From NCBI GenBank assembly GCA_965216135.1, contig CBDCFL010000018.1, positions 179,158 through 243,157 of the forward strand: a stretch of DNA of 64,000 nt, given 5' to 3'. The position numbers and the translations under genes are program-made. Below, piece by piece: positions 34,519 to 44,362 of the stretch. The notes beneath the pieces are model-generated. The model saw only the letters and a list, made by a program, of their open reading frames with translations. It was not told where the DNA came from and ran no database searches. The stretch comes from CBDCFL01 sp965216135 (GTDB taxonomy: Bacteria > Pseudomonadota > Alphaproteobacteria > Rhodobacterales > Rhodobacteraceae). Each line of letters begins with the position of its first letter. Position 1 is the stretch's first letter.

Positions 34519-35756
34519 AACAGCCCGTTGATTAAGTGGCTTTTTCCGGCTCTCACTCCCAGATGAGGAATGCGGCGGCGAAAACCGTCTGGCCGCTTTG
34601 CGAGACCCCCAGTGCGACCAGCATGGCCCCGGTGGGCGTGAGCAGCACGAAAATACCGCCATATCCGCCCGCCACGGCCTCGCGCGGGGTGCCGGCACCG
34701 ATGAGTTGGCGCATCAGCAACGAGAGGTTGTGGCCGGCGACGTGAAGCAGGTATCGCTTGTGCACGTTCTCGCGGCCCCGAAGCCAGGTCCGGCGCATGC
34801 CGCCGCGATCGAGGTTGTGGGCGAAGGAGCGCTCGACGATCTCGGCGCGCAGCTTGAAGGCTTCTTTGGCCACCCCCGATAACAGCCGGGTCCGGTTGTT
34901 GGTGACCGCCCGCCGCGCCGCCTCGTCGCCGCGCCAGCGCGCGAAGCCCTTCGCCTTGGGCTCGGCGATCCGCGTCTTCCACGGGCCGTTGTCCAAGGCC
35001 TTCAAGACCGCCCGTGAGTGATAGCCTTTGTCGGCAGTCCCAGCCGTCGGCGCCGCGTCAACGCTGGCAAGGTTCTCCTGGGCCGCCGCCAGCGTCTTGG
35101 GAAGTCGGCGTGCAGCTCGGCCGCCACCAGCAGATCCACCGCGTGCTCAGGCTTGTAGGAAGTGCTTGGCCGTGAAGTCCCAGTAGTCCTCGGCCGTGTC
35201 GAACAAGCGCTCCAGCACCCTCGCCCGTGTCCCCGCACGATGTTGCGCAGCGCCGCGTTGGCCTCCATGGTCGAGGTCCACCCCGATACGATCGCCCTTG
35301 ACCAGACCTGCTTCGGCAATCAGCGCCAGAACCCAGTCGAAGATCGCCGTGTGAACTTCATGAGGCAGGCGCGTGCGGGTCCGTGACAGCCAGGAATGGT
35401 CCGGCACCCGCTCCCGGTTCTCAAGCCGCAGGAACTCCCGAAGCGACAGGGAATCCGAGCAACGCTCCGCTCCGATGCTCGAAGTCAGGTGCATGCGGAA
35501 ATCGGGCGGCACCAGGGCGCGCCCATCCTGGCCGGTAATAGGGTCGGCAGCGCCTCGGCAAAGGCGTCGAAGCCGCCCTCGATCAGCACCGACTGCAGTA
35601 AAACACATCGGCGAGCGCGGCATCTCCGCCCAGCCCACCATCAAGTCCCCCTGACGGCTGTCCCATCGCCATCGGCGAATCCTCCGGTCAAATCAGAACA
35701 TCAAAGAATCAGACCAGGCCGCTTGCGTCCAGTGCCGACTTCGTCAACGGGCTGTC
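34519..35756 (-). mobile_element. IS1182-family element, degraded, inside the ISNCY transposase
   Basis: The ends are inverted copies of acagcccgttga(t/c)(t/g)aagt(c)ggc. The segment between them encodes IS1182 transposase sequence with losses. At about 1.24 kb it is shorter than the 1.5-1.7 kb usual for the family. The middle (about 35080-35230) contains short pieces of the surrounding ISNCY transposase gene mixed with IS1182 sequence. Confidence 0.75.
34553..35644 (-). pseudogene. IS1182-family transposase remnants
   Basis: The N-terminal part at 35147-35644 carries SLSLREFLRLENRERVPDHS and LIAEAGLVKGDRIGVDLD, where the family has GVDASTMEANA. The C-terminal part at 34553-35005 carries KLRAEIVERSFAHNLDRGG, MRRTWLRGRENVHKRYLLHV and AGHNLSLLMRQLIGAGTP. 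Frames are broken between the parts, and a stretch reading RLFDTAEDYWDFTAKHF is ISNCY sequence, not IS1182. Confidence 0.78.
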
Positions 35757-35994
35757 AAGCCACCCCGATGGGTGCGCCCGTAAACCTCCTCGAACTTCAT
35801 CAATCTCAGTCCCTGTACCTGCTCCGTCCGACGCATCGCCTCCCTCCATGGCTTGGAGGCGTTCTAAAACCGGACAGATCATCTGGTACATAAACCGGAC
35901 ATATCGCGTGTTACCGACACGAATGCCACGCCGGTCTGGACAGTCGTAATTCAGAGTGCCAATCTGGCGCGCATCCAACCTGGGAGTAACGATA

Positions 35995-37554
35995 ATGAAA
36001 ACACGCATCCTTTGCTCGGCTGCGGCCTTAGCCGTTTCCAGCGGCATGGCTATGGCCGATTTCAACCTGACAATTCTGCACACCAATGATTTCCACGCGC
36101 GGTTCGAGCCGATTTCTCGCTTTGACTCGGGCTGTGGCGAAGAAGACAATGCTGAGGGCAAATGCTTTGGCGGCTCGGCGCGGCTGGCGACGGCAATCGA
36201 GGCGGCCAAGGCGCGGGCGGAAAACTATTTGCTCGTAGACGGCGGCGACCAGTTTCAGGGCACACTTTTCTACACCTATTACAAGGGGGCGATGGCGGCC
36301 GAATTTATGAACCAGTTCGGCTATGACGCGATGACCGTGGGCAATCACGAATTCGATGATGGCCCGGAAGTGCTGCGCGGGTTCATGGATGCGGTTAATT
36401 TTCCGGTGCTGATGTCGAACGCGGATATCTCCGGCGAGCCGCTGCTGGCCGGCGCTTTGCGGGCTTCGACGATCATCGAGCGCGGCGGGCGGCTGATCGG
36501 GCTGATCGGGCTGACACCCGAAAACACCCCGGAACTGGCCAGCCCGGGCGATAATATCACCTTTTCAGACCCGGTTGCAGCGGTGCAGAGTCAGGCCGAC
36601 CTATTGAACGCTGCTGGTGCCAATATCGTCATCGTGCTCAGCCATTCGGGGTTCAACACCGATAAGCGCGTGGCGCTGGAAACAACCGGCGTTGATGTGA
36701 TCGTCGGCGGCCATTCCAATACGTACCTGTCGAACGTGTCAGACCGCGCGGCGGGCCCGTACCCGATGATGATGGGGCTGACGGCGATCGTGCAGGCCTA
36801 TGCCTATGGCAAGTTTTTGGGCGAATTGAACCTGACCTTTGACGATGGTGGCAAGATCATCGGCATGGATGGCGAACCCTTGATCATGGACGCTTCGGTG
36901 GCCGAGGATCCGGACGTCAAGGCGCGCGTGGCCGAACTGGCCGGGCCTCTTGATGAGATTCGCAACAAGGTTGTTGCCAGTGCTGCCGAGGCCATCGACG
37001 GTGATCGCGCCAATTGCCGTGCGGTCGAATGCCAGATGGGCAATCTGGTCGCCGATGCGATGCTGGCGCGCGTAAAGGATCAGGGCATCGACGTGGCGAT
37101 TGCCAATGGTGGCGGCTTGCGGGCGTCGATTGACGCGGGCGACGTGACGATGGGCGAGGTGCTGACGGTGCTGCCGTTCCAGAACACGCTCTCGACCTTC
37201 CAGATCACCGGTGCGACGCTGGTCGCGGCGTTGGAAAATGGCGTCAGCCAGATCGAGGATGGTTCGGGCCGGTTTCCGCAAGTTGCGGGCATGTCATATA
37301 CATTTGACGTCAGTCAGCCCGCCGGCAGCCGCATCAGCGAAGTCATGGTCGGTGGCATGGCCGTGGATCCCGACAAGGTCTATGGCGTGGTCTCCAACAA
37401 CTTCGTGCGTGGTGGCGGCGATGGGTACAGAATGTTCCGTGGCGCGATGAACGCCTATGATTTCGGCCCCGATCTGGCCGATGTGACGGCGGAATATCTG
37501 GCCGCGAATGCGCCCTATGCGCCCTATCTGGACGGGCGGATTACGCAGAAGTAG
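35995..37554 (+). CDS. Periplasmic 5'-nucleotidase (UshA-like)
   Basis: 519 residues from ATG 35995 behind GGGAG. Signal peptide to about residue 21 (AALAVSSGMAMA). Metallophosphatase domain: LTILHTNDFHARFEP, VDGGDQFQG, VGNHEFDDG, VIVGGHSNTYL supplying the two-metal site. The C-terminal 5_nucleotid_C domain has IANGGGLRASIDAGD and SNNFVRGGGDGY for nucleotide binding. It hydrolyses extracellular nucleotides for phosphate and nucleoside uptake. The ISNCY element ends 77 bp upstream, so its original promoter may be displaced. Confidence 0.93.
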   Translation: MKTRILCSAAALAVSSGMAMADFNLTILHTNDFHARFEPISRFDSGCGEEDNAEGKCFGGSARLATAIEAAKARAENYLLVDGGDQFQGTLFYTYYKGAMAAEFMNQFGYDAMTVGNHEFDDGPEVLRGFMDAVNFPVLMSNADISGEPLLAGALRASTIIERGGRLIGLIGLTPENTPELASPGDNITFSDPVAAVQSQADLLNAAGANIVIVLSHSGFNTDKRVALETTGVDVIVGGHSNTYLSNVSDRAAGPYPMMMGLTAIVQAYAYGKFLGELNLTFDDGGKIIGMDGEPLIMDASVAEDPDVKARVAELAGPLDEIRNKVVASAAEAIDGDRANCRAVECQMGNLVADAMLARVKDQGIDVAIANGGGLRASIDAGDVTMGEVLTVLPFQNTLSTFQITGATLVAALENGVSQIEDGSGRFPQVAGMSYTFDVSQPAGSRISEVMVGGMAVDPDKVYGVVSNNFVRGGGDGYRMFRGAMNAYDFGPDLADVTAEYLAANAPYAPYLDGRITQK

Positions 37555-37569
37555 GGTTTTGGAAAATGT

Positions 37570-37590
37570 GAGGGGCCGTATTGGCCCCTC
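37570..37590 (+). terminator. Stem-loop after the 5'-nucleotidase gene
   Basis: gaggggcc (37570-37577) pairs with ggcccctc (37583-37590) around a gtatt loop, 15 bp after the stop codon. The T-run is weak. Confidence 0.6.
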
Positions 37591-37708
37591 GCTGTTCTCA
37601 ATCGTTCGCTGAATATCGCGCATGGGCCCGCCGTCACGGCGAAGTGATCGCAGGCGGCCCCCCGGGCGTTTAGGGTGCCCCATCTATTCATACTTTTGGG
37701 GGGTTTCC

Positions 37709-38533
37709 ATGACGCGTATTTTTGCCGCTCTTCTCATGTTTGGACTTGGCTTGCCGGTCATTGCCCAAGACGCTGAGCGCGAATTCATCAACGTCAAAGG
37801 CGACGTTTATCTGTTTCGCAACAATTTCCACATGTCTCTGATCGTGCCGACTGGCGCGGGCACCGTGCGCGTCGATCCGATCAGCGTCGAAGCCAGCGCC
37901 TGGCTTGTCGAAAATCTTTCGCAGATTACCGACGAGCCGGTCACCCATCTGATCTGGTCGCATTCTCATGGCGATCACGGATCGGGCGGCGAGGTTCACG
38001 CCGGCGCCGAGTTGATTGCCCATGAAAATGCCGCGGGTGGGATCGCGGGCGTGGTGCCGCAAACGCTGGTGGGCGACAGCCTCATCTTAGCCGTCGGGGA
38101 CAAGACGTTTGAGCTGACCAACCTTGGTTCCGGCCATGACGATCACATGCTGGCGATTGTCGTGCGCCCGGAAAACGTGGCCTTTATTGTCGACGTCGCA
38201 TCGCCCAAGAGCCTGCCGTTCCGCAATTTCGGCGGCGCTAATGTTGATGACTGGATCGACCAGGTTAAGTCCGCGCAGGCGCTTGATTTCGAGGTTTTCG
38301 CACCGGGCCACGGGACAATCGGCGTGCACGCCGATCTGGGCGACGCGCTGCAATATCTGGACGACCTGAAGACCGGCGTTCTGGACGGGCTGAAGGCCGG
38401 AAAAAGCGTCGATACGATCAAGGCCGAACTGACGCTGGATGCCTATGCGGACTGGGGGTCGTACGATCAGTGGCGCGTGCTGAACATCGAAGGCATGGCC
38501 GATTTCCTTGAGCGGTCGGGTCAGGTGAACTAG
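37709..38533 (+). CDS. Secreted metallo-beta-lactamase-fold hydrolase
   Basis: 274 residues from ATG 37709. Signal peptide (MTRIFAALLMFGLGLPVIAQ). The zinc motif is HSHGDH, with later ligands in GSGHDDH and FAPGHG, the class-B-like/glyoxalase II arrangement. No close functional hint; this group is often called a generic MBL-fold metallo-hydrolase. It follows the nucleotidase terminator, so it is probably a separate transcript. Confidence 0.88.
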   Translation: MTRIFAALLMFGLGLPVIAQDAEREFINVKGDVYLFRNNFHMSLIVPTGAGTVRVDPISVEASAWLVENLSQITDEPVTHLIWSHSHGDHGSGGEVHAGAELIAHENAAGGIAGVVPQTLVGDSLILAVGDKTFELTNLGSGHDDHMLAIVVRPENVAFIVDVASPKSLPFRNFGGANVDDWIDQVKSAQALDFEVFAPGHGTIGVHADLGDALQYLDDLKTGVLDGLKAGKSVDTIKAELTLDAYADWGSYDQWRVLNIEGMADFLERSGQVN

Positions 38534-38564
38534 GTTCCGGGTGGGCGGTTTGCGCTCACACCGG

Positions 38565-39017
38565 CTATTTCACCGTCAGAACCGAACATTTCGCCAAAAG
38601 CTCGACCCGGTGGGACACGCCACCGCGCAGGGTCGCCTCGACGTTGCCCATGCCGCGTGAGCCGATGACGATCAGATCGACCGCGTTTTTTTCGCCAAAT
38701 TTGACGATAGTTCGCGCGGCGGGACCGGTTTCAATTTTTGCCTCGACATCTTTCACGCCTGCGGCGCGTGCCTTTTCTTCGGCGTGAGAAAGCAAACCCT
38801 GGGACAGCGATCTCATGGCTGCGACATCAGCTTCGCCGATTTGCTCGAGTTTGGCATAGGCGCGCAGCTCTTCGGATATTTTCGGCGGCTGGCTGAACTT
38901 GATCACCGTGAGAACCATGAGCGAGGCCCCGCATCCGGCGGCTATATCTGCGGCAAAGTCTACCGCCTTCATCGCATGTGACGATCCATCGACCGCGACC
39001 AGTATTTTGTTGATCAT
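38565..39017 (-). CDS. Universal stress protein A family
   Basis: 150 residues, single UspA domain. It opens MINKILVAVDGSSHAMKAV, and the ATP-binding G-2x-G-9x-G(S/T) motif is GSRGMGNVEATLRGGVSHR. Convergent with the MBL-fold gene. IS630 B copy 2 lies about 70 bp upstream of its start and may affect its promoter. Confidence 0.94.
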   Translation of the reverse strand: MINKILVAVDGSSHAMKAVDFAADIAAGCGASLMVLTVIKFSQPPKISEELRAYAKLEQIGEADVAAMRSLSQGLLSHAEEKARAAGVKDVEAKIETGPAARTIVKFGEKNAVDLIVIGSRGMGNVEATLRGGVSHRVELLAKCSVLTVK

Positions 39018-39087
39018 TCAGCGTCCCCTTTGCGCGCTGTGCTGTCTAGTTAGTAACGCACAGGCAGTTTTCGTTCTGGACAGCTTA

Positions 39088-40249
39088 TACCAGCGGCATT
39101 TAACATTGACCGATATGGGCCCATTTTCGCATTCCGATTGATGTGATGGTTTCGGGCTGTGCGATGAGCTTGTTCCAAGCTTCGCATCCAGCATCGACGA
39201 TGGCATTGTAGTCTTCGAACACGCGGTTGGAGAGCCAATTGGCGCGCAAGTACTGCCAGATATTTTCCACCGGGTTCAGTTCCGGAGCGCGCGATGGCAG
39301 CAGGATGATGGTGAGGTTCTTCGGGACTTTGAGTTTGCCGGTGGTGTGCCATCCGGCCCGATCCATCAGCACAACCGCATGGGCCTTTCGGGCGACGTGG
39401 CGGCTGATCTCGTCGAGATGCATCTGCATGGCTTGCGCGTCCGCCCAAGGCAGCATGAGCGCCGCCCCCTTGCCGTGAGCCGGACAGATGGCGCCGAACA
39501 GATAGGCGTTGTGATAGCGCTGATCGGCCGGCTGGCGGGGGCGCGTGCCCTTTCTCGCCCACAGGCGCGTCAGGCCATTCTTCTGGCCAAGGCGTGCTTC
39601 GTCCTGGAACCAGATCTCCACCGGCGTTCCCGCTGGCAGGTCAGCTATATGCACCTGGAGCGTGTCGGCGAAGTTTTTTTTAAACGCCTCGATGATCCGC
39701 TTATCCTGCCTGGGATGCTGCGGGCGGGCGCTGATATGGGCAAAGCCCAGTTCGCCAAGCAGTCTGGATATCCCGCGCTCGGAATAGATGACGCCAAAGC
39801 GCGCCTCGATCACCCGCTTCAGGTCGATCCGCCGCCAGCGGACAACCCCGTCCACCGCCGGATCGGGGCCGGTCTCGACAATCTCGCCAAGTTCTTTCAT
39901 CTGGACATCGCTCAGGTAGCGCGTCCGGCCCGCGCCCTTGCGGTTGGTGAGGCCATCCGGTCCCTCTTCGTTGAACCGGTGAACCCAGTCCCGCAGGGTT
40001 TGGCGATCCATCCCACCGATCCTTGCGGCCTCTCCACGGCGCATGCCATCGTAGACCGCCGCAAGAGACAACAGACGGCGGCTCTGCCGGGCATCCTTGC
40101 AACGGCTGGCGAGTTTACGAAGGTGGCGGGCATCAAAGTCGCGACGAAGCGGAACACTGGCTGGCATGGCGATCCTCCTTTGCCAACCTTGAATCAGATC
40201 AAAACCGATTTGGGAATCCCCACAGAGTCAGAAATTGATGCCGTTGGTA
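39088..40249 (-). mobile_element. IS630-family element B, copy 2
   Basis: 1162 bp, same ends as copy 1, flanked by TTA at 39085-39087 and 40250-40252, the reverse-complement form of the TAA target. It sits in the intergenic region between uspA and the SRAP gene. Confidence 0.93.
39100..40167 (-). CDS. IS630-family transposase (element B, copy 2)
   Basis: 355 residues, intact, same protein as in copy 1 at 8567-9634, single frame through the 8-A tract. Confidence 0.93.
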   Translation of the reverse strand: MPASVPLRRDFDARHLRKLASRCKDARQSRRLLSLAAVYDGMRRGEAARIGGMDRQTLRDWVHRFNEEGPDGLTNRKGAGRTRYLSDVQMKELGEIVETGPDPAVDGVVRWRRIDLKRVIEARFGVIYSERGISRLLGELGFAHISARPQHPRQDKRIIEAFKKNFADTLQVHIADLPAGTPVEIWFQDEARLGQKNGLTRLWARKGTRPRQPADQRYHNAYLFGAICPAHGKGAALMLPWADAQAMQMHLDEISRHVARKAHAVVLMDRAGWHTTGKLKVPKNLTIILLPSRAPELNPVENIWQYLRANWLSNRVFEDYNAIVDAGCEAWNKLIAQPETITSIGMRKWAHIGQC

Positions 40250-40436
40250 TTAGCCGTGCTTCGCAAGCCGGTCCAGATGTTTGAACACTCGCCTGCTTGT
40301 GCTGGCAATCAGACCCGCTATTGCACCGTCGGCGGAACCGCAACCGGCAATCGCCCCTGTGCGCTTTTCGGCGAGAATATATCCAGACGCAAACAAGGGC
40401 TTGGTTTTCAAAGGCAATCGCGACACTCTGGTAGCC

Positions 40437-41102
40437 ATGTGTGGACGTTTCGCAGTCACCCTGCCCCACGATGCGATGGCGCAATTGTTTGAGGCCAGCC
40501 CGGCCAATGATCTGCCGGGGGTGCCGAATTACAATGTTTGCCCCACAGACCAGGTCCATGTCGTGCGTTGCGGCGAGACGGGCCGGGCGCTGGTGGCGAT
40601 GCGCTGGGGGTTTCTTCCGCGCTGGTACAGGAGTACGACCGACGGGCCGTTGTTGATCAATGCGCGCTCCGAAACGATTGCGCAAAAACCGGCGTTTCGC
40701 GATGCCTGCCGCGAGCGGCGCTGTATCATTCCCGCGACCGGGTTTTATGAATGGACCAAGACGGCCGAAGGCGTGCGTTTGCCCTGGTATATCCAACGCG
40801 GCGATGGCGCGCCGCTGGCGTTTGCAGGTATCTGGCGGGAGTGGGGGCGCGACGATGTGAAAATCACCACCTGCGCCATCGTGACCACCGCAGCGAATGC
40901 ACCGATGGCGGCGATCCACAAACGAATGCCGGTGGTGCTGGAGCCATCCGACTGGCAAGTGTGGCTGGGCGAAGCGGGCAAGGGTGCGGCGGCGCTGATG
41001 ACATCGGCGCATGACGATGTGCTGGCGTTTCACCGCGTCGATACGGCCGTCAATTCCAACCGCGCCAGTGGTGCCGCGCTGATCGAGCCGGTCGCGGGCT
41101 GA
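40437..41102 (+). CDS. SRAP-domain protein (YedK/HMCES family)
   Basis: 221 residues from ATG 40437. After Met removal the N-terminal Cys (MCGRFAVTLP) is the nucleophile that links covalently to abasic sites in single-stranded DNA. The other active-site residues are Asn in NARSETI, Glu in TGFYEW and His in AIHKRMP. It protects abasic sites during replication. The upstream 180 bp between IS B2 and this gene hold no well-supported gene. Confidence 0.94.
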   Translation: MCGRFAVTLPHDAMAQLFEASPANDLPGVPNYNVCPTDQVHVVRCGETGRALVAMRWGFLPRWYRSTTDGPLLINARSETIAQKPAFRDACRERRCIIPATGFYEWTKTAEGVRLPWYIQRGDGAPLAFAGIWREWGRDDVKITTCAIVTTAANAPMAAIHKRMPVVLEPSDWQVWLGEAGKGAAALMTSAHDDVLAFHRVDTAVNSNRASGAALIEPVAG

Positions 41103-41109
41103 GGCTGGG

Positions 41110-42561
41110 TCAGCCCTCCTGCGGCCAGCCGCCGATGGCGCGGACCTCGCAGAACTCCTCAAGCCCCCAGACACCGCCTTCGCGCCCGTTGCCCGATTGT
41201 TTCATGCCGCCGAACGGCGAGCCGAGACTGCGCGGTTTGCCGTTCATGTCTACCATGCCGGATCTGAGTTCGCGCGCCACCCGGCGGGCGCGCTCAGGGT
41301 CAGAGGTCTGCACGTAGTTGGTCAGACCGTAATCTGTGTCGTTGGCGATTGCGATGGCCTCGTCTTCGCTGTCAAAAGCCATCATCGACAGAACCGGTCC
41401 GAATATTTCCTCGCGCATGATCAACATGTCGTTGGTGCAATCGGCAAAGACGGTGGGGCGGGCGAAATAGCCGCGGTTCAGCCCATCGGGGCGGCCAAGG
41501 CCACCAGCAACCAGCCGCGCACCTTCGTTGATGCCGGTCTCGATCATCGCTTGCACCTTGTCGAACTGCATCTGGCTGACCAGCGGGCCGATATGGCGCC
41601 CGGCCTCGGAGGCCGCGTTCACATGGGTCGCCTCGGCAGCCCCTTGGGCCTGAGCGACCGCGGCGTCATAGCGCGCGCGTTCCACCAGCATTCGTGTCGG
41701 CGCATTGCACGACTGGCCGGTGTTGTTGAAGCAGCGCGCGATCCCCTGTTTGACAGCCCTGTCGTCGGCATCGGCAAAGACCAGATTTGCGCCCTTGCCG
41801 CCGAGCTCAAGGCTAACCCGTTTGATGGTCTGCGCCCCGGCGATGGTGATCGCACGGCCCGCACGCGTCGACCCGGTGAACGAAACCATGTCGACATCCG
41901 GGTGCAAGGACAATTGGCTGCCAACGCCCGGACCATCGCCGTTGAGCAGGTTGAACACGCCCGCCGGTGTGCCGGCCTCGTCCATGATCTCGGCAAACAG
42001 CAGCCCCGACAGCGGCGATTGTTCAGAAGGTTTGAGCACGCTGGTGCAGCCAGTGGCCAATGCCGGCATCACCTTGAGCGAGATCTGGTTCATCGGCCAG
42101 TTCCACGGGGTGATCAGCGCGCAGACACCGATGGGTTCATAGATGATCCGGTCGTTTGGGGTGTTTTCGCGCAGATCGCGCTCAAAATCGAAGCCCCTGA
42201 GCGCGTCAATGAAGGCCTTGATATGGCCGCTGCCGGTGCCGGACTGCGAGGCGCGGGACATTTCAACCGGCGAGCCAACCTCGCGGCTGATCACATCGCC
42301 CAATTCGTCCGATCGGCGCAGATAAATCTCCAGAATGTTTTCCATCAGTTCAAGACGCTCGGCCTTGGACGATTTGCGCCAAGACGCAAAGGCCGCTTTG
42401 GCCGCAGCGACGGCAGCATCGGTATCGCCCTGACCACCCAGCGATATGGTGGCGAATGCCTCTTCGGTCGATGGGTCGATGACATCCATGTCGGTGCCGT
42501 CTTTTGCTGCGGCCCAAGCGCCGTTTATGTAAAATCTGCGGGCGTCCTGCATGTTTGACAT
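41110..42561 (-). CDS. Aldehyde dehydrogenase family protein
   Basis: 483 residues from ATG 42561 (MSNMQDARRFYINGAWAAA). Catalytic Cys in NNTGQSCNAPTRM and Glu in LELGGKGANLVF. NAD site: TPWNWPMNQ, GSTRAG. The length and SCNAPTR context match the aldehyde dehydrogenases commonly annotated in this group without a set substrate. Convergent with the SRAP gene. Confidence 0.93.
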   Translation of the reverse strand: MSNMQDARRFYINGAWAAAKDGTDMDVIDPSTEEAFATISLGGQGDTDAAVAAAKAAFASWRKSSKAERLELMENILEIYLRRSDELGDVISREVGSPVEMSRASQSGTGSGHIKAFIDALRGFDFERDLRENTPNDRIIYEPIGVCALITPWNWPMNQISLKVMPALATGCTSVLKPSEQSPLSGLLFAEIMDEAGTPAGVFNLLNGDGPGVGSQLSLHPDVDMVSFTGSTRAGRAITIAGAQTIKRVSLELGGKGANLVFADADDRAVKQGIARCFNNTGQSCNAPTRMLVERARYDAAVAQAQGAAEATHVNAASEAGRHIGPLVSQMQFDKVQAMIETGINEGARLVAGGLGRPDGLNRGYFARPTVFADCTNDMLIMREEIFGPVLSMMAFDSEDEAIAIANDTDYGLTNYVQTSDPERARRVARELRSGMVDMNGKPRSLGSPFGGMKQSGNGREGGVWGLEEFCEVRAIGGWPQEG

Positions 42562-42625
42562 CCTTCGATCGGGGTTGCGCCGGTCAGACTGCGACACTGC
42601 CACGCTGCCAGAGGCATGTTAAGAA

Positions 42626-42702
42626 TGGTAGCGGAGGAGGGACTTGAACCCCCGACACGCGGATTATGATTCCGCTGCTCTAACCAGCTGAGCTACTCCG
42701 CC
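42626..42702 (-). tRNA. tRNA-Met (CAT), elongator
   Basis: 77 nt with encoded CCA. Acceptor stem GGCGGAG/CTCCGCT, D-arm GCTCAGCTGGTTAGAGC, anticodon arm with loop ATCATAA giving anticodon CAT, and T-arm GGGGGTTCAAGTCCCTC. The overall form is elongator tRNA-Met rather than the initiator. Confidence 0.95.
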
Positions 42703-44362
42703 AGAGGCGAAACGTGTGGTATGCGAGCGGTCTTTTACCGTCAAGGAAATAGTGGCTTGCGACCGGCGCGGCTCGCCCAAGGATTACGCACCGCGCCCGA
42801 TGCCGCCATATTGCACCCCGCTCAGGCTGGCCATGTCGCGGTGCCATGTTGTCAGATCATCGGCGGTGAAACCGGACAGGCGATCATGGCCGCAGGCCCG
42901 GGCCATCACTTGCATCAATTCGACACTGGCGGCGAAAAAGTTTGTGAGCCTTTGGGCGGATTTTTCGACTATCAACCGGCTGACAAGATGCGGTTTTTGT
43001 GTGGCGATGCCGACCGGGCAGTTGTTCGTGTGGCAGGCGCACATGGCGATGCAACCGATGGCCTGCATCGCGGCGTTGGACAATGCCACGGCATCCGCAC
43101 CCAATGCCATTGCCTTGACGAAATCGGCCGGTTTGCGCAGGCCGCCAGTGATGATCAGGGTGACATCGCGGCGGTCTGATGCGTCCAGATGGTGCCGGGC
43201 GCGGGCCAGCGCCGGGATCGTCGGAACCGAGATATTATCGCGGAAAATGATCGGCGCAGCACCGGTGCCGCCGCCGCGACCGTCGAGAATAATGTAATCG
43301 ACGCCGACCTCGAGTGCGGCGTCGATGTCTTTTTCAATGTGCTGGGCGGATAATTTGTATCCGATCGGGATGCCGCCGGTTCTTTGCCGGACCTCGTCGG
43401 CGAATTCCTTGATCTGTGACGGCTCGCTCCATTCGGGGAACCGCGACGGCGAGATCGCATCCTGACCCGGCTCAAGCCCGCGAACCTCGGCGATCCTGCC
43501 TTTGACTTTCTTGCCCGGCAGGTGGCCGCCGGTGCCGGTTTTGGCACCTTGCCCGCCTTTGAAATGAAACGCCTGAACCTTGGCGACATTGTCCCAGCCA
43601 AATCCAAACCGGGCAGAGGCGAGTTCGTAAAAATAGCGGCTGTTTTCGGCCTGTTCCTCGGGCAGCATTCCGCCCTCGCCCGAACAGATGCCCGTGCCCG
43701 CAAGTTCAGCCCCGCGCGCCAGCGAGACCTTGGCGGGCTCTGAAAGCGCACCAAAGGACATGTCAGAGACAAACAGCGGGATTTCCAGGCGCAGTGGCCT
43801 TGCCGCCTTTGGGCCAATCACAATGTCGGTTCCCACCACCTCGTGATCCAACAGCGGCATTTTGTGCAGCTGGGCCGTCAATATCTGAATATCATCCCAT
43901 TTGGGCAGTTCCTCGCGCGGAACGCCCATGGCCTCGACCTTGCCGTGGTGGCCCACCTTTGACAGACCATCACGCGCATATTGGCGGATCAGCTGATTGT
44001 GCGGCTCTTCATCGGTGCCGTGCGATGTGTCGGCATAAAGACCCAGGTAAGCCTTGCGGTTAAACGGCTGCGGATTTTTCTGCGCCCAGGCGGCAATTTC
44101 ATCTGCATCAACCAGTACCTCGCCGGACTCGATCCAGGTATCGAATTTGGCCAGCGCTTCGCCGTTGGCGTATTCGGAAACGCCGCTGTCCAGCCGGTAA
44201 TCCCAGTAATGCACACCGCACATCAGGTTCTTGCCGCTAACAAAACCGTCTGCAAGCAGGGCCCCACGATGCAGGCGATACTTCGTCGTCGAAGCGAACC
44301 ACCACCAGATCAACCTCGCCGACCAGTGCATAGGCAGGTTTTCGATCCTTCAGATCGGCTAG

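Larger units (their letters stand above)
33429..35836 (-). pseudogene. ISNCY/IS1202-type transposase split by IS1182
   Basis: The N-terminal part starts at ATG 35836 (MRRTEQVQGLRLMKFEEVYG, then RTHRGGL) and is cut by the IS1182 end at about 35756. The frame resumes at about 34518 with SQAEAAEVLGVSERTFRRW (HTH), followed by the DDE domain: LHQDGSSHEWVPG, VTMDDATSDIYSAFF, FCSLYADRASHYWNT and GIELIPACSPEARRRSERM, to the stop at 33429. Joining the parts across the insertion is seamless (...GGL-SQAEAAE...). Confidence 0.82.
33286..35918 (-). mobile_element. ISNCY/IS1202-like element with 20-bp flanking repeats, carrying an inserted IS1182
   Basis: The inner ends share ccggtttatgtacca (33314-33328 and, inverted, near 35888-35902), each with a second TGACC/TGTCC motif about 17 bp inward. 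Outer bases are TCG--AACA at both ends. The element is flanked by an exact 20-bp direct repeat (33266-33285 and 35919-35938), long as is characteristic of IS1202-type elements. Total 2.6 kb; removing the IS1182 leaves about 1.4 kb, normal for the type. It lies 77 bp upstream of the 5'-nucleotidase start. Confidence 0.7.

Noticed and set aside
34519..35756. Possible novel fused transposase combining HTH and IS1182 domains
   Set aside because: The apparent fusion arises from an IS1182 inserted in an ISNCY gene; removing it restores a normal ISNCY transposase.
40250..40438. 62-codon open frame on the minus strand between IS B2 and the SRAP gene
   Set aside because: Its ATG overlaps the SRAP ATG on the other strand, there is no family match, and it ends at the IS boundary; too weak to call.
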